A program made the translations under genes and the position numbers. This document shows positions 1 through 11,882 of a stretch of 64,000 nt of DNA, one piece after another. This DNA is from Vulcaniibacterium gelatinicum (GTDB lineage: Bacteria > Pseudomonadota > Gammaproteobacteria > Xanthomonadales > Xanthomonadaceae): positions 186,001 through 250,000 of the forward strand of contig NZ_VNKO01000001.1 in assembly GCF_008033445.1 (NCBI RefSeq), in the 5' to 3' direction. The first letter of the stretch is position 1; every line of letters begins with the position of its first letter. Under the pieces are notes generated by a model. It did not search any database. It was not told the origin of the DNA and was given only the letters and a program-made list of their open reading frames with translations.

Positions 1-315
1 AACGAGGAATTCTTCAACGGCCACTTCCCCGGCAACCCGGTGATGCCGGGCGTGCTGGTGCTGGAGGCGATGGCGCAGGCCGGCGGGATCCTGACCCAGC
101 TCTCGCACGAGGCGAGCACCGAGGGCAAGCTGTTCTACCTGGTCAAGATCGACGGCGCGAAGTTCTCGCGCATGGTGGTGCCGGGCGACCGGCTGGAGCT
201 CGAGGTGGTGATCAAGCGCGTGATCCGCAACATGGCCCTGTACGCCTGCAGCGCGCGCGTGGACGGCGAGCAGGTGGCCTGCGCCGAGATCCTGTGCGCC
301 GAGGTCAAGGCCTGA
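1..315 (+). CDS. fabZ: 3-hydroxyacyl-[ACP] dehydratase FabZ (5' end outside window)
   Basis: The open frame runs in from base 1, so only the C-terminal 104 residues are present. FabZ dehydrates beta-hydroxyacyl-ACP in the type II fatty acid cycle and helps set the 3-OH-acyl-ACP pool used by LpxA. The fragment carries the hot-dog active-site signature [11 protein letters not shown], with the catalytic His, followed by VLEAMAQ with the catalytic Glu. The C-terminal half of the fold is complete to a TGA stop. lpxA starts 4 bases downstream, as in the gammaproteobacterial lpxD-fabZ-lpxA-lpxB operon. An internal start at base 40 would remove the catalytic His and is not credible. The assignment is firm; only the N-terminus is unseen. 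Confidence 0.96.
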   Translation, partial: NEEFFNGHFPGNPVMPGVLVLEAMAQAGGILTQLSHEASTEGKLFYLVKIDGAKFSRMVVPGDRLELEVVIKRVIRNMALYACSARVDGEQVACAEILCAEVKA

Positions 316-319
316 CCCG

Positions 320-1114
320 ATGACCGACGACAGCGCCCCGGCGATCCACCCCACCGCGCTGGTCCATGCTTCGGCGCGGCTCGGCGCCGGCGTGCGCGTG
401 GGCGCCTACACGGTGATCGGCGCCGAGGTCGAGATCGGCGACGGCACCACGATCGGCCCGCACTGCACGATCGAGGGGCCGACCCGGATCGGCCGCGACA
501 ACCGCATCCACGGCCACGCCGCGATCGGCGGCGACGCCCAGGACAAGAAGTTCGCCGGCGAGCGCACCGAGCTGCTGATCGGCGACCGCAACACGATCCG
601 CGAGTTCGTCACCATCAACCGCGGCACCGGCAACGGCGGCGGCATCACCCGGATCGGCGACGACAACTGGTTCCTGGCCTACACCCACGTCGCGCACGAC
701 TGCCAGGTGGGCAGCCATTGCGTGTTCTCCAACAACGCCACCCTGGCCGGCCACGTCGAGGTCGGCGACCACGTGATCATCAGCGGCTTCGCCGGCGTGC
801 ACCAGTTCTGCCGGATCGGCGCGCACGCGTTCATCGGCATGGGCGCGTTCGTCAACGGCGACGTGCCGCCGTTCGTGATGGTGGCGCAGGAAGGCTACGG
901 CCGGCCGCGCGGGATCAACGCCGAAGGGCTCAAGCGCCGCGGCTTCGACCCCGAGCGCATCGCCGCGATCAAGCGCGCCTACCGCGCGCTGTACCTCTCC
1001 GGCGCCAGGCTCGAGGACGCCAGGCAGCAGCTGGCCGAGCTGGCGCAGGGCAGCGACGACGTGCGCCAGTTGCTGGCGTTCCTGGAGAGCGGCAACCGGC
1101 CGCTGCTGCGGTGA
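320..1114 (+). CDS. lpxA: UDP-N-acetylglucosamine acyltransferase LpxA
   Basis: LpxA is a 264-residue cytoplasmic enzyme that moves the 3-OH-acyl chain from ACP to UDP-GlcNAc, the first step of lipid A synthesis. The N-terminal two thirds consist of left-handed parallel beta-helix hexapeptide repeats (IGDGTTIG and similar). The catalytic His is in the AHDC motif at about residue 126. The conserved [10 protein letters not shown]-like segment (here [10 protein letters not shown]) leads into the helical C-terminal domain. Length matches the family (about 262). The gene starts 4 bases after fabZ, and its stop lies inside the GTG of lpxB (GTGA), so LpxA and LpxB are probably translationally coupled. 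Confidence 0.98.
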   Translation: MTDDSAPAIHPTALVHASARLGAGVRVGAYTVIGAEVEIGDGTTIGPHCTIEGPTRIGRDNRIHGHAAIGGDAQDKKFAGERTELLIGDRNTIREFVTINRGTGNGGGITRIGDDNWFLAYTHVAHDCQVGSHCVFSNNATLAGHVEVGDHVIISGFAGVHQFCRIGAHAFIGMGAFVNGDVPPFVMVAQEGYGRPRGINAEGLKRRGFDPERIAAIKRAYRALYLSGARLEDARQQLAELAQGSDDVRQLLAFLESGNRPLLR

Positions 1115-2268
1115 GCCTGCGCATCGCCCTCGTCGCCGGCGAGACCTCCGGCGACCAGCTCGGCGCCGGCCTGGTCGCGGAGCTGCGCCGGCGCTTTCCC
1201 GGCGCGGCGTTCGCCGGCGTCGGCGGCGAGCGCATGCGCGCCGAGGGGCTGCAGGCCTGGCACGACGCCTCCGAGCTGGCGGTGATGGGCCTGGCCGAGG
1301 TGCTGCATCACCTGCCACGCCTGCTGCGCCTGCGCCGCGCGCTGCGCGAGCGCCTGCTCGCCTGGCGGCCGGACGTGTTCGTCGGCATAGACGCGCCCGA
1401 TTTCAACCTGGGCGTGGAGCGCTGGCTCAAGCAGCGCGGCCTGCGCACGGTGCACTACGTGAGCCCGTCGGTGTGGGCCTGGCGCGAGTCGCGCGCGGCG
1501 AAGATCGGCCGCAGCGCCGACCGCGTGCTGTGCCTGTTCCCGATGGAACCGGAGATCTACGCGCGCCACGGCGTGGACGCACGCTTCGTCGGCCATCCGC
1601 TCGCCGATGCATTGCCGCTGCAGCCGGACCGTGCCGCCGCGCGCGCGCAGCTCGGGCTGGCGGCCGACGCGCCGCTGCTGGCAGTGCTGCCGGGCTCGCG
1701 CCTGGGCGAGATCCAGCGGCTTGGCGCGGTCTTCCTCGACGCCGCGCGCCAGGTCGCGCGGGACGTGTCCGGCCTGCAGCTGGCGATCCCGGCCGCCAAC
1801 GCCGCCTGCCGCGATGCGCTGCAGCGCCTGCTGGCGCAGGCGCCCGCGCCGCTGCCGCCGGTGCACCTGCTCGACGGCCAGGCGCAGGCGGCGATGATCG
1901 CCGCCGACGTGGTGCTGCTGGCCTCGGGCACCGCCGCGCTCGAGGCGATGCTGTGCAAGCGGCCGATGGTGGTGGCCTACCGCGTCGCGCCGCTGACCTA
2001 CACGCTGGTCAAGGGACTGGGCCTGCTCCGCACCGAGACCTATGCGCTGCCGAACATCCTCGCCGGCGAACGCCTGGTGCCGGAGCTGATGCAGCACGAT
2101 TGCACGCCGGATCGGCTCGCCGCCGCGGTGCTGCGCTGGTTCCGCGAGCCGCAGGCGGTGGCCGCGCTGCTGCCGCGCTACGCCGCCCTGCACGAGCGGC
2201 TGCGCCAGGGCGCCTCGGCGCGCGCGGCCGAGGCGGTGGCCGAGCTGCTCGCGCGGCGCCATGCCTGA
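1111..2268 (+). CDS. lpxB: lipid-A-disaccharide synthase LpxB
   Basis: LpxB joins UDP-2,3-diacylglucosamine and lipid X to form the disaccharide backbone of lipid A at the inner membrane (GT19 family). The 385-residue product has the N-terminal [11 protein letters not shown] motif, then VGIDAPDFN, the SPSVWAWR motif, the LPGSRLGEI nucleotide-sugar site and the [10 protein letters not shown] region. I chose the GTG at 1111 because it overlaps the lpxA stop by four bases and gives the exact family N-terminus. The frame stays open upstream to 718, but that part is only antiframe read-through over lpxA. The 3' end overlaps rnhB by 8 bases. Confidence 0.97.
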   Translation: MSLRIALVAGETSGDQLGAGLVAELRRRFPGAAFAGVGGERMRAEGLQAWHDASELAVMGLAEVLHHLPRLLRLRRALRERLLAWRPDVFVGIDAPDFNLGVERWLKQRGLRTVHYVSPSVWAWRESRAAKIGRSADRVLCLFPMEPEIYARHGVDARFVGHPLADALPLQPDRAAARAQLGLAADAPLLAVLPGSRLGEIQRLGAVFLDAARQVARDVSGLQLAIPAANAACRDALQRLLAQAPAPLPPVHLLDGQAQAAMIAADVVLLASGTAALEAMLCKRPMVVAYRVAPLTYTLVKGLGLLRTETYALPNILAGERLVPELMQHDCTPDRLAAAVLRWFREPQAVAALLPRYAALHERLRQGASARAAEAVAELLARRHA

Positions 2269-2893
2269 GCGCGGCGGCCAGCTCCCGCTCGACTTCGCCG
2301 TCGCCGGCGGCACGCCGCGCATCGCCGGCGTGGACGAGGCCGGGCGCGGGCCGCTGGCCGGGCCGCTGGTGGTGGCGGCGGTGGTGTTCGCGCCGGGGCG
2401 CGCGCCGGTCAACGGCCTGGACGATTCCAAGCGCCTGCCGCCCGCGCGGCGCGAGGCGCTGTACGAACGCATCGTCGAACGCGCGCTGGCCTGGCACGTG
2501 GAAACCGTCGAACCGCAAGAGATCGACCGCCTCAACATCTTCCAGGCGACGATGCAGGGCATGCGCCGCGCGGTGCTGGCGGTGGCGCACGCGGCCGACC
2601 TGGTGCGGGTGGACGGCAACGCGCTGCCGCGCGGCCTGCCCTGCCCGGCCGAGGCCTGGGTCGGCGGCGACGCGCGCGACCGCGCGATCATGGCCGCCTC
2701 GATCCTGGCCAAGGTCAGCCGCGACCGCGCCATGCTCGCCCTGCACGCGCGCTGGCCGCAGTACGGCTTCGACGCGCACAAGGGCTATCCCACGCCCGCG
2801 CACCTGGCCGCGCTGCGCGCGCACGGCCCCTGCCCCGCGCACCGGCGCAGCTTCGCGCCGGTGCGGGAGGTGCTGCGCGGGGACGGCGCCTGA
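2261..2893 (+). CDS. rnhB: ribonuclease HII
   Basis: This 210-residue protein cleaves the RNA strand of RNA-DNA hybrids and starts ribonucleotide excision. The type 2 RNase H signature [15 protein letters not shown] holds the Asp25/Glu26 metal ligands. DSKRL and VDGN motifs follow, and the C-terminal [10 protein letters not shown] and YGFDAHKGY motifs are intact. It overlaps the end of lpxB by 8 bases and closes the lpxA-lpxB-rnhB cluster. In E. coli dnaE follows directly; here about 4.3 kb of unrelated genes intervene. Confidence 0.97.
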   Translation: MPERGGQLPLDFAVAGGTPRIAGVDEAGRGPLAGPLVVAAVVFAPGRAPVNGLDDSKRLPPARREALYERIVERALAWHVETVEPQEIDRLNIFQATMQGMRRAVLAVAHAADLVRVDGNALPRGLPCPAEAWVGGDARDRAIMAASILAKVSRDRAMLALHARWPQYGFDAHKGYPTPAHLAALRAHGPCPAHRRSFAPVREVLRGDGA

Positions 2894-2894
2894 C

Positions 2895-3173
2895 TCAGCC
2901 CTGCGCGCCGCCCGGGCGCGGCGGTCCGACCACGGGCGTGTTGCCCATGAGCCGTTCCACGCCAAGGAAGATGCCGACGACGCACTCCCCGTCGAGCGCC
3001 ACGTTCAGCAGCGTGTCGCCGGGCTGCCGCGGCCGCGGCGGCACGGGTACGACCACCGGCGTGTTGGCGGCGATCTGGATGCGGATCCGCAGCACCCGTT
3101 CGCCGTCGAGATGGAACGTCAATTCCCGCTCGTCGCGGGTTCCGGAACTCGTGCTCGTGCGATCGGTGGACAC
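2895..3173 (-). CDS. 92-residue protein of unknown function with an internal duplication
   Basis: I do not recognise a family. The GTG start at 3173 has a perfect AGGAGG ribosome site five bases away. The gene lies 38 bases downstream of the CadC-type regulator on the same strand, so the two are probably co-transcribed. It converges on rnhB with one base between the stops. After a polar Ser/Thr-rich N-terminus the protein is built of two similar halves: LDGERV at residues 22-27 with NTPVV at 37-41, then LDGECV at 60-65 with NTPVV at 78-82, each followed by a Pro/Arg-rich stretch. There is no signal peptide or membrane segment. A product of the regulator's own operon is the only functional hint. 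Confidence 0.72.
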   Translation of the reverse strand: MSTDRTSTSSGTRDERELTFHLDGERVLRIRIQIAANTPVVVPVPPRPRQPGDTLLNVALDGECVVGIFLGVERLMGNTPVVGPPRPGGAQG

Positions 3174-3211
3174 GTCGGCCTCCTGTGGGTGGCGCGGGGG
3201 AACGCGGAGGG

Positions 3212-5458
3212 TCAGCGGCCGGTCGTGCGGCTGTCGTCTGCCAGCACGGCGGCCAGGATCGGGGTGGTGGTGATGCGCACTTCGGCGATGCCGGCGCGGC
3301 GCGCGGCCTCGATCCGGCGGCGGGCCTCGTCGTGGCGGCCGAGCAGCGCGAACGTCTCGGCGTTGTAGTAGGCGACCTCGGCCGGCTCGGTGCCGAGCGC
3401 CTCGGAACGACGCACCAGGTCGAGCGCCGCCTCCGCTTCGCCCAGGTTGGCGCGGTACCAGCCCAGCGCGGCGAGCGCGCGTGCATCGCCCGCGCGCAGC
3501 GCCACGTAGCGCTCGGCGAGCGTGGCGGCCTCGCGGAACGCGTCGCGCGCCTGCGCGCGCGTGGCCGGATCGGCCAGCAGCGCGTCGCCGAGGTTGCCCC
3601 AGATCTGGAAGTGCCCGGGGTTGAGCGTGGTCGCCTGTCGGTACAGCGCGGCCGCACCGGCGTAGTCGCCGCGCTGGTATTTCAAGGTGCCGAGGTTGCT
3701 CAGCACCGCCTCGGTCGGTTCGATCGCCAGCGAGCGTTCCAGCACCGCCTCGGCCTCGCGGTTGCGGCCGGCAGTGAGCAGCATGCCGCCATAGGTGCTC
3801 AGGATGTACGCGTCGCCCGGACGCAGCGCGGCCGCGCGCGCGAGCGAGGCGATCGCCTCGGGCAGGCGCCCGGCGAAATAGTGCTGGTAGCCCTGGTGCG
3901 CATGCACGTCGGCATCGGACGGCGCCGCCTCCACCGCGCGCGCCAGGTACGCGTCGGCGAGCGTGGCGCGCCCCTGCGCCGCCGCCACCCGCGCGCGCCC
4001 GATCAGCGCCTGCGCGCGCAATGCCGGATCGTTCTCGATCCGCCGGTAGTACTCGTCGGCACGCTCGTACTCGCCCTGCACGCGGTACAGGTCGCCGAGG
4101 GCGAGCACCACCTCGCCCATGGTCGGATCCATGTTCTCCGCGCGCAGGCAGGCCAGGCGCGCGGATTCGAACCGGTTGGCGTCGCGATGCGCCTCGAAGC
4201 GCCAGAGCTCGACCCGGCACAGGCCCGCCTGGGCGCGGGCGAAGCCCTGGTCGTGGGCGAGAGCCTGGCGGAAGTACGCCGCCGCCTGTCGTTCGCGGTC
4301 GCCGCCGCCGCGCAACAGTTGCTGCATGCCGCGCAGGTAGGCGTCGAAGGCGGGCAGGCTGCGCGTCGGCGCCAGCCGCCGGCGCAACCCTTCGCCGGCG
4401 TCGGGCAACGCGCCGACCAGCCGCCGCACCACCTCCTGCGCGATCTCGTGCTGGGTTTCGAACACCCGCGCCATGTCGCGCTCGTACACCCGGCTCCACA
4501 GCGTCTCGCCGCTGCCGACGTCGGTCAGGCGGGTGTGGATCCGCAGCCGGCCGCCTTCCAGGCGCACATCGCCGTCGAGCACCGTCGCCACGCCCAGCCG
4601 GCGCCCGGTCGCGCGCGGATCCTCGCGCGCCACCTCCACGGGGCTCTGCCAGGCCGCGACTTCCAGTCCGTGCACACCGGACAGCGCGTCGTGTAGTTCC
4701 CGCGCCAGGCCTTCGGCGAGGTAACGATCGTCGCGGCCACCATCGAGCGCGGAGAACGGCAGCACCGCGATCGAGGGCGCCGGCAGCGGCGCGCGGTCGC
4801 GCAGGCTCCACAGCAGCAACAGGCCCGCCAGCACTACGCCCAGGGCGACCACCGCGGCCAACGGCCACCGCCAACGCCGTCGGCCCGGGGTCGCAGCGCG
4901 GCGGTCCGGCGCCAACACGCGCCGCTCTCCCGTACCCGCGGGCGGGGGAGACGCGGGCACCGGAGTGGGAGGCGCGGCGGGGGGCGGCGGAGCCTGCGTG
5001 GCGGTCGCCCCCCCTTCCGCCGCGGGACTCGTGCCCGATGTGGCGGATGTCGGCCCGGGAGAGGCGTCGGCCGCATCGGCCGCCGCCGGCGTCCGCCGCC
5101 GCTCGGGCTGGGCATCCAGCGTGCCGACGAAGCAGTACCCCAGCCCATGCCGGGTCTGGATCCACTGCGGGTCGTGGGGGTCGTCGCCGAGCGCCTGCCG
5201 GAGCTGGGCGACGGCACGGGTCAGGACGCCGGGAGTGACGTGCCGGTGCCCCCAGACCTCGTCCAGCAGCTCGCCGTGGCGCACCAGCTCCCCGGCGTGG
5301 CGCAGCAGGACCAGCAGGACCGCGAAGGCCTTGGGCTCCACGGGCACCGGCCGGCCGTCGCGGAACAGGGCATGCGCCGAGGCGTCCACCAGGATCGGGC
5401 CGAACCGGTAGCACTCGGCCCTGCCCTGCCCGTTGCCATTGCCTGCGCCGACTGCCAT
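3212..5458 (-). CDS. membrane-anchored CadC/ToxR-type transcriptional regulator with TPR domain
   Basis: The 748-residue protein has an OmpR/PhoB-type winged-helix DNA-binding domain at residues 17-113, ending in the typical RHGLGYCFVG wing. A Pro/Ala-rich linker covers about 117-195, and one membrane helix lies at about 199-219 (AAVVALGVVLAGLLLLW). A TolB/FlgO-like segment beginning SIAVLPF spans about 228-345. From about 360 to the end there are tandem tetratricopeptide repeats, probably periplasmic. This layout is that of one-component CadC/ToxR-like regulators, which sense outside the membrane and bind DNA from it. Its 5' end faces the gene at 5601 across 142 bases. Likely targets are its own operon and that divergent pair. 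The inducing signal is unknown. Confidence 0.88.
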   Translation of the reverse strand: MAVGAGNGNGQGRAECYRFGPILVDASAHALFRDGRPVPVEPKAFAVLLVLLRHAGELVRHGELLDEVWGHRHVTPGVLTRAVAQLRQALGDDPHDPQWIQTRHGLGYCFVGTLDAQPERRRTPAAADAADASPGPTSATSGTSPAAEGGATATQAPPPPAAPPTPVPASPPPAGTGERRVLAPDRRAATPGRRRWRWPLAAVVALGVVLAGLLLLWSLRDRAPLPAPSIAVLPFSALDGGRDDRYLAEGLARELHDALSGVHGLEVAAWQSPVEVAREDPRATGRRLGVATVLDGDVRLEGGRLRIHTRLTDVGSGETLWSRVYERDMARVFETQHEIAQEVVRRLVGALPDAGEGLRRRLAPTRSLPAFDAYLRGMQQLLRGGGDRERQAAAYFRQALAHDQGFARAQAGLCRVELWRFEAHRDANRFESARLACLRAENMDPTMGEVVLALGDLYRVQGEYERADEYYRRIENDPALRAQALIGRARVAAAQGRATLADAYLARAVEAAPSDADVHAHQGYQHYFAGRLPEAIASLARAAALRPGDAYILSTYGGMLLTAGRNREAEAVLERSLAIEPTEAVLSNLGTLKYQRGDYAGAAALYRQATTLNPGHFQIWGNLGDALLADPATRAQARDAFREAATLAERYVALRAGDARALAALGWYRANLGEAEAALDLVRRSEALGTEPAEVAYYNAETFALLGRHDEARRRIEAARRAGIAEVRITTTPILAAVLADDSRTTGR

Positions 5459-5600
5459 CAGGAATTCCTCACGATTCCTCCGATTCCCTCAGCAAACGCT
5501 TCGAGTCCGCTCACGATCGCCTCATGACCTCGCGCGGCCCGGGAACGATGCTGTCCACACGCCGGATCCACGGCGTTTTCCACCTCCCAAGGAGTCCGCC
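5459..5600. promoter_or_regulatory. divergent intergenic region, probable target of the CadC-type regulator
   Basis: These 142 bases separate two oppositely transcribed genes and must hold both promoters. The rightward gene has an AAGGAG ribosome site seven bases before its ATG. On the regulator side, an AGGAATTCCT palindrome directly precedes its ATG, and GAGGAATC/GAGGAATT repeats are present. I see no textbook -35/-10 pair. That this is the regulator's operator is inference from the layout. Confidence 0.45.
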
Positions 5601-6248
5601 ATGAACGCCATCCTCGCCACCACGGCCCCGCTGCCCTCGATCCTCGACCTGCCGCCGCCGCGTCGCAGCTGCCGCCGCCATCGCATCGGCAGCTTCGATC
5701 TGGACACGGCCGCGCTGGACCGCTTCAACGCCCTGCTGGCCCGCCTGGGCCCCAGGATCGCTCCCCTGGACTGCGACCAGCTCGCCACCGCCGCCCGCGA
5801 GCTGCGCGAAGCCACCGCCGACCGCTGCGAGCCGCCGTCAATCGAGCAACGGGTGCGGCGGATCGATGCGGCCGCCCGCATGATCGGCGACCCCCAGTGG
5901 CAGCCCGCGGGCGAGGCCGGCCGCACCGCGGTCCTCGTCGTCGGCTACGCCGGCGGCGACCGCCAGTTGCTGCCCAACTCGCTGCCCACCGTCGGTCGGC
6001 TCGACGAGGCGATCGTGGTCGAGGCCGCCTGGCCGACGCTGGAAGCCGAAGTCGTCTCGTTCCTGGACTTCTGCCGCCTGCGCGCGATCGAGGCGGAACT
6101 GCGTGGTTGCGCGGTCGGCACCTTCGCCTTCACCCGCCGCGACTGGCAGCAGGCGCGCAGCGCCGAGGACGCGCTGGCGCAGCATCTGCGCAGCGTGCGC
6201 GAACGCAGTTACGTCCCCGCCCCGACGGCGCGGTTCGTGATCCATTGA
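5601..6248 (+). CDS. YkvA-like (DUF1232-related) protein, paralogue A
   Basis: The ATG at 5601 has an AAGGAG ribosome site and gives 215 residues; the longer open frame from 5433 has no such support. The conserved core is DPQW (97-100), then about 20 residues, then LLPNSLPTVGRLDEAIVVEAAW at about 123-144. This resembles the DUF1232/YkvA pattern of DP-W, DLIPD, G-LDD and a hydrophobic helix. Here the loop residues have drifted, with LLPNS in place of DLIPD. There is no clear membrane helix. The next gene encodes a paralogue of nearly the same length. Function is unknown. It diverges from the membrane regulator, which makes regulation by that protein plausible. Confidence 0.78.
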   Translation: MNAILATTAPLPSILDLPPPRRSCRRHRIGSFDLDTAALDRFNALLARLGPRIAPLDCDQLATAARELREATADRCEPPSIEQRVRRIDAAARMIGDPQWQPAGEAGRTAVLVVGYAGGDRQLLPNSLPTVGRLDEAIVVEAAWPTLEAEVVSFLDFCRLRAIEAELRGCAVGTFAFTRRDWQQARSAEDALAQHLRSVRERSYVPAPTARFVIH

Positions 6249-6271
6249 GCACCGGCCGGCACGCAGCGCGA

Positions 6272-6299
6272 CACGGGGCCGCCCCCGGGCGGCCCTGTG
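6272..6299 (+). terminator. strong GC hairpin after paralogue A
   Basis: A perfect 9-bp stem (GGGCCGCCC at 6276-6284 pairing with GGGCGGCCC at 6287-6295) is extended outward by one wobble and three further pairs. It begins 23 bases after the stop of the upstream gene. No T-run follows, so it is at most a weak intrinsic terminator or an RNA-stabilising hairpin between the two paralogues. The remaining roughly 190 bases before the next start show nothing else I can identify. Confidence 0.5.
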
Positions 6300-6490
6300 C
6301 ATGTGCGGGGCCGGCGAAGGTCGCATTCAGCAATGCGTAGACCGGCTGAACCGCAGAAGTCATGCGGGCTTCCGACACGTGTGCAACGGCGCATGATGCG
6401 GTTGCATCCTCAGGGAAGAAGGCAGGAGCCGTGCGGACAACGGCCGGCACGCGCGGCTCGCCGAACGAGACGGCCAAAGCGAGGTGTGCC

Positions 6491-7141
6491 ATGCGTCATG
6501 CCGTCCCCACTCCGACCGACGACCCGCTGCCGCTGGCCCAGCCGCATGCGAGCGTGAACACCGGGGCTGCGATGCCCGCGACCGCGCCGCCGCCGGTTCC
6601 GCTGCGCGACGATGCGATCGCCGCCTTCGATGCCCTGCTGCACGAAATCCATCCCGACGCTCCACGTGTGGACCAGGCGCGCGTCCAGGCTCTGTGCCGC
6701 TGGCTGGTCTCGCTGCCGCCGCAGGCCGCACGCGACGTGCTCGAACGCCGCCTGCGCCGGCTCGAAGAGCTGCGCGCGATGCTCGCCGACCCCGACTGGA
6801 ACACCGACCCGGCCCTGGCCGCGCGGGTGCGCAAGCTGCTGGCCTATCTGGACCAGGACGACGACCTGATCCCGGACCGCCAGCCGCTGCTCGGCAAGCT
6901 CGACGACGTATTGCTGCTCGAACTCGCCTGGCCTGCGTGCGCGGTGGAGATGGAGGAATACGGCGACTTCCGCGCCTACCGCCAGGACGAGCACCCGGCT
7001 GGCGACGGCGCCACCCGCCGTGCGGCCTGGCTGCGCGACCGGCTGGCCGAGATCGCGCTGTGGCGGCACCGCCTGCGCGTGCACACCGGCCATTACGCGC
7101 CCAGCGGCGCCACCTTCAGCGAACTGTTCCACGTGGCCTGA
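6491..7141 (+). CDS. YkvA-like (DUF1232-related) protein, paralogue B
   Basis: I chose the ATG at 6491, giving 216 residues; the frame is open to 6362 but the extra N-terminus is Arg/Thr-rich and unsupported. It parallels the preceding protein over the central region: FDALL against FNALL, LERRLRRLEE against IEQRVRRIDA, DPDW at 101-104 against DPQW, and DLIPD-x5-LGKLDD (125-139) against LLPNS-x3-VGRLDE. This copy keeps the classical YkvA DLIPD/LDD residues. The N-terminus is Pro/Ala-rich and differs between the two. No signal peptide or clear membrane segment is present. Together the pair looks like an old tandem duplication. Function is unknown. Confidence 0.78.
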   Translation: MRHAVPTPTDDPLPLAQPHASVNTGAAMPATAPPPVPLRDDAIAAFDALLHEIHPDAPRVDQARVQALCRWLVSLPPQAARDVLERRLRRLEELRAMLADPDWNTDPALAARVRKLLAYLDQDDDLIPDRQPLLGKLDDVLLLELAWPACAVEMEEYGDFRAYRQDEHPAGDGATRRAAWLRDRLAEIALWRHRLRVHTGHYAPSGATFSELFHVA

Positions 7142-7181
7142 GGCGCGGTTCGCCGGCGGCGCGCAGAAGCCGTCGGCGGCC

Positions 7182-7222
7182 GGCTGTCAACCTCGTCCGA
7201 GCCGGGCCGGGGCTGTTAACCT
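7182..7222. promoter_or_regulatory. direct repeat just upstream of dnaE
   Basis: GGCTGTCAACCT at 7182-7193 recurs as GGCTGTTAACCT at 7211-7222, 11 of 12 bases identical and 29 bases apart start to start. The second copy ends nine bases before the dnaE ATG and contains TAACCT, a possible -10 hexamer. Binding by a regulator to both copies is an inference from the spacing, which is close to a whole number of helical turns. Confidence 0.35.
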
Positions 7223-7231
7223 GCGCGGCGC

Positions 7232-10759
<3,528 letters not shown>

Positions 10760-10843
10760 GCCCGCCCCATACCGCGTCGTACGTCGGTTCCGCCGGGCCT
10801 CCGCTAGACTGTCGGACTTCCTGCCGCCCGGCCCGATCCGCGC

Positions 10844-11830
10844 ATGAATCCGAACTACCTCGACTTCGAGCAGCCCATCGCCGATCTGGAAGCCAAGATC
10901 CAGGAACTGCGCCATGCCGGCCACGGCTCGGCGGTCAACGTCGAGGCCGAGGTCCGCGCCCTGCAGGAGAAGCTGCGCCTGCGCACCGCGCACATCTTCC
11001 GCGACCTGAGCCCGTGGCAGGTCTCGCAGCTGGCCCGCCACCCGGCGCGCCCGTACACGCTCGACTACCTGCGGGTGATGTGCGAGGAGTTCCACGAGCT
11101 GGCCGGCGACCGCGCCTTCGCCAACGACAACGCCATCGTCGGCGGCCTGGCCCGCATCTCCGGCCGCAGCGTGATGGTGATCGGGCACGAGAAGGGACGC
11201 GACACCAAGTCCAAGGTCAGGCGCAACTTCGGCATGCCCAAGCCGGAGGGCTACCGCAAGGCGCTGCGGCTGATGAAGCTGGCCGAGCGCTTCGGCCTGC
11301 CGGTGCTGACCTTCATCGACACCCCCGGCGCCTACCCGGGCATCGATGCCGAAGAGCGCGGCCAGTCCGAGGCCATCGCCCGCAACCTGCTGGAGATGGC
11401 CGAGCTGCGCGTGCCGGTGGTGTGCACCGTGATCGGCGAGGGCGGCTCCGGCGGCGCGCTCGCGATCGGCGTCGGCGACCGCACCCTGATGCTCGAATAC
11501 AGCACCTACTCGGTGATCTCGCCGGAAGGCTGCGCCTCGATCCTGTGGAAGACCGCCGACAAGAAGCAGGAGGCGGCCGAGGCGATGGGCCTGACCGCCA
11601 AGCGCCTGAAGCAGCTCGGCCTGATCGACAAGATCGTGCGCGAGCCGATCGGCGGCGCGCACCGCAATCCGGTGCAGATGGCACGGCGCCTGAAGGCGGT
11701 GCTGCTGGGCGAGCTCGACGCGCTGGAGCAGGTGCCGGTGGACGAGCTGCTCGAGCGCCGCTACCGCCGGCTGCGCAGCTACGGCGCCTACGAGGTGGTC
11801 AAGGACGCCGGCACCGCCACCACGTCCTGA
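10844..11830 (+). CDS. accA: acetyl-CoA carboxylase carboxyltransferase subunit alpha
   Basis: AccA works with AccD to move the carboxyl group from carboxybiotin to acetyl-CoA, the committed step of fatty acid synthesis. The 328-residue product starts [12 protein letters not shown], carries the [10 protein letters not shown] and [10 protein letters not shown] motifs and the [12 protein letters not shown] oxyanion loop. It is slightly longer than E. coli AccA (319). A TAGACT hexamer at 10805-10810 is a plausible -10 element 33 bases before the ATG, so accA may have its own promoter besides read-through from dnaE. Confidence 0.97.
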   Translation: MNPNYLDFEQPIADLEAKIQELRHAGHGSAVNVEAEVRALQEKLRLRTAHIFRDLSPWQVSQLARHPARPYTLDYLRVMCEEFHELAGDRAFANDNAIVGGLARISGRSVMVIGHEKGRDTKSKVRRNFGMPKPEGYRKALRLMKLAERFGLPVLTFIDTPGAYPGIDAEERGQSEAIARNLLEMAELRVPVVCTVIGEGGSGGALAIGVGDRTLMLEYSTYSVISPEGCASILWKTADKKQEAAEAMGLTAKRLKQLGLIDKIVREPIGGAHRNPVQMARRLKAVLLGELDALEQVPVDELLERRYRRLRSYGAYEVVKDAGTATTS

Positions 11831-11882
11831 GCCTTCACCCGCCCCCGGGGGAGGGCCTGCAGCCGCGTGGCACCATCGCCGC

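Noticed and set aside
718-1110. Longer LpxB starting at 718
   Set aside because: This stretch overlaps lpxA in another frame and is Arg-rich noise; GTG 1111 gives the family N-terminus.
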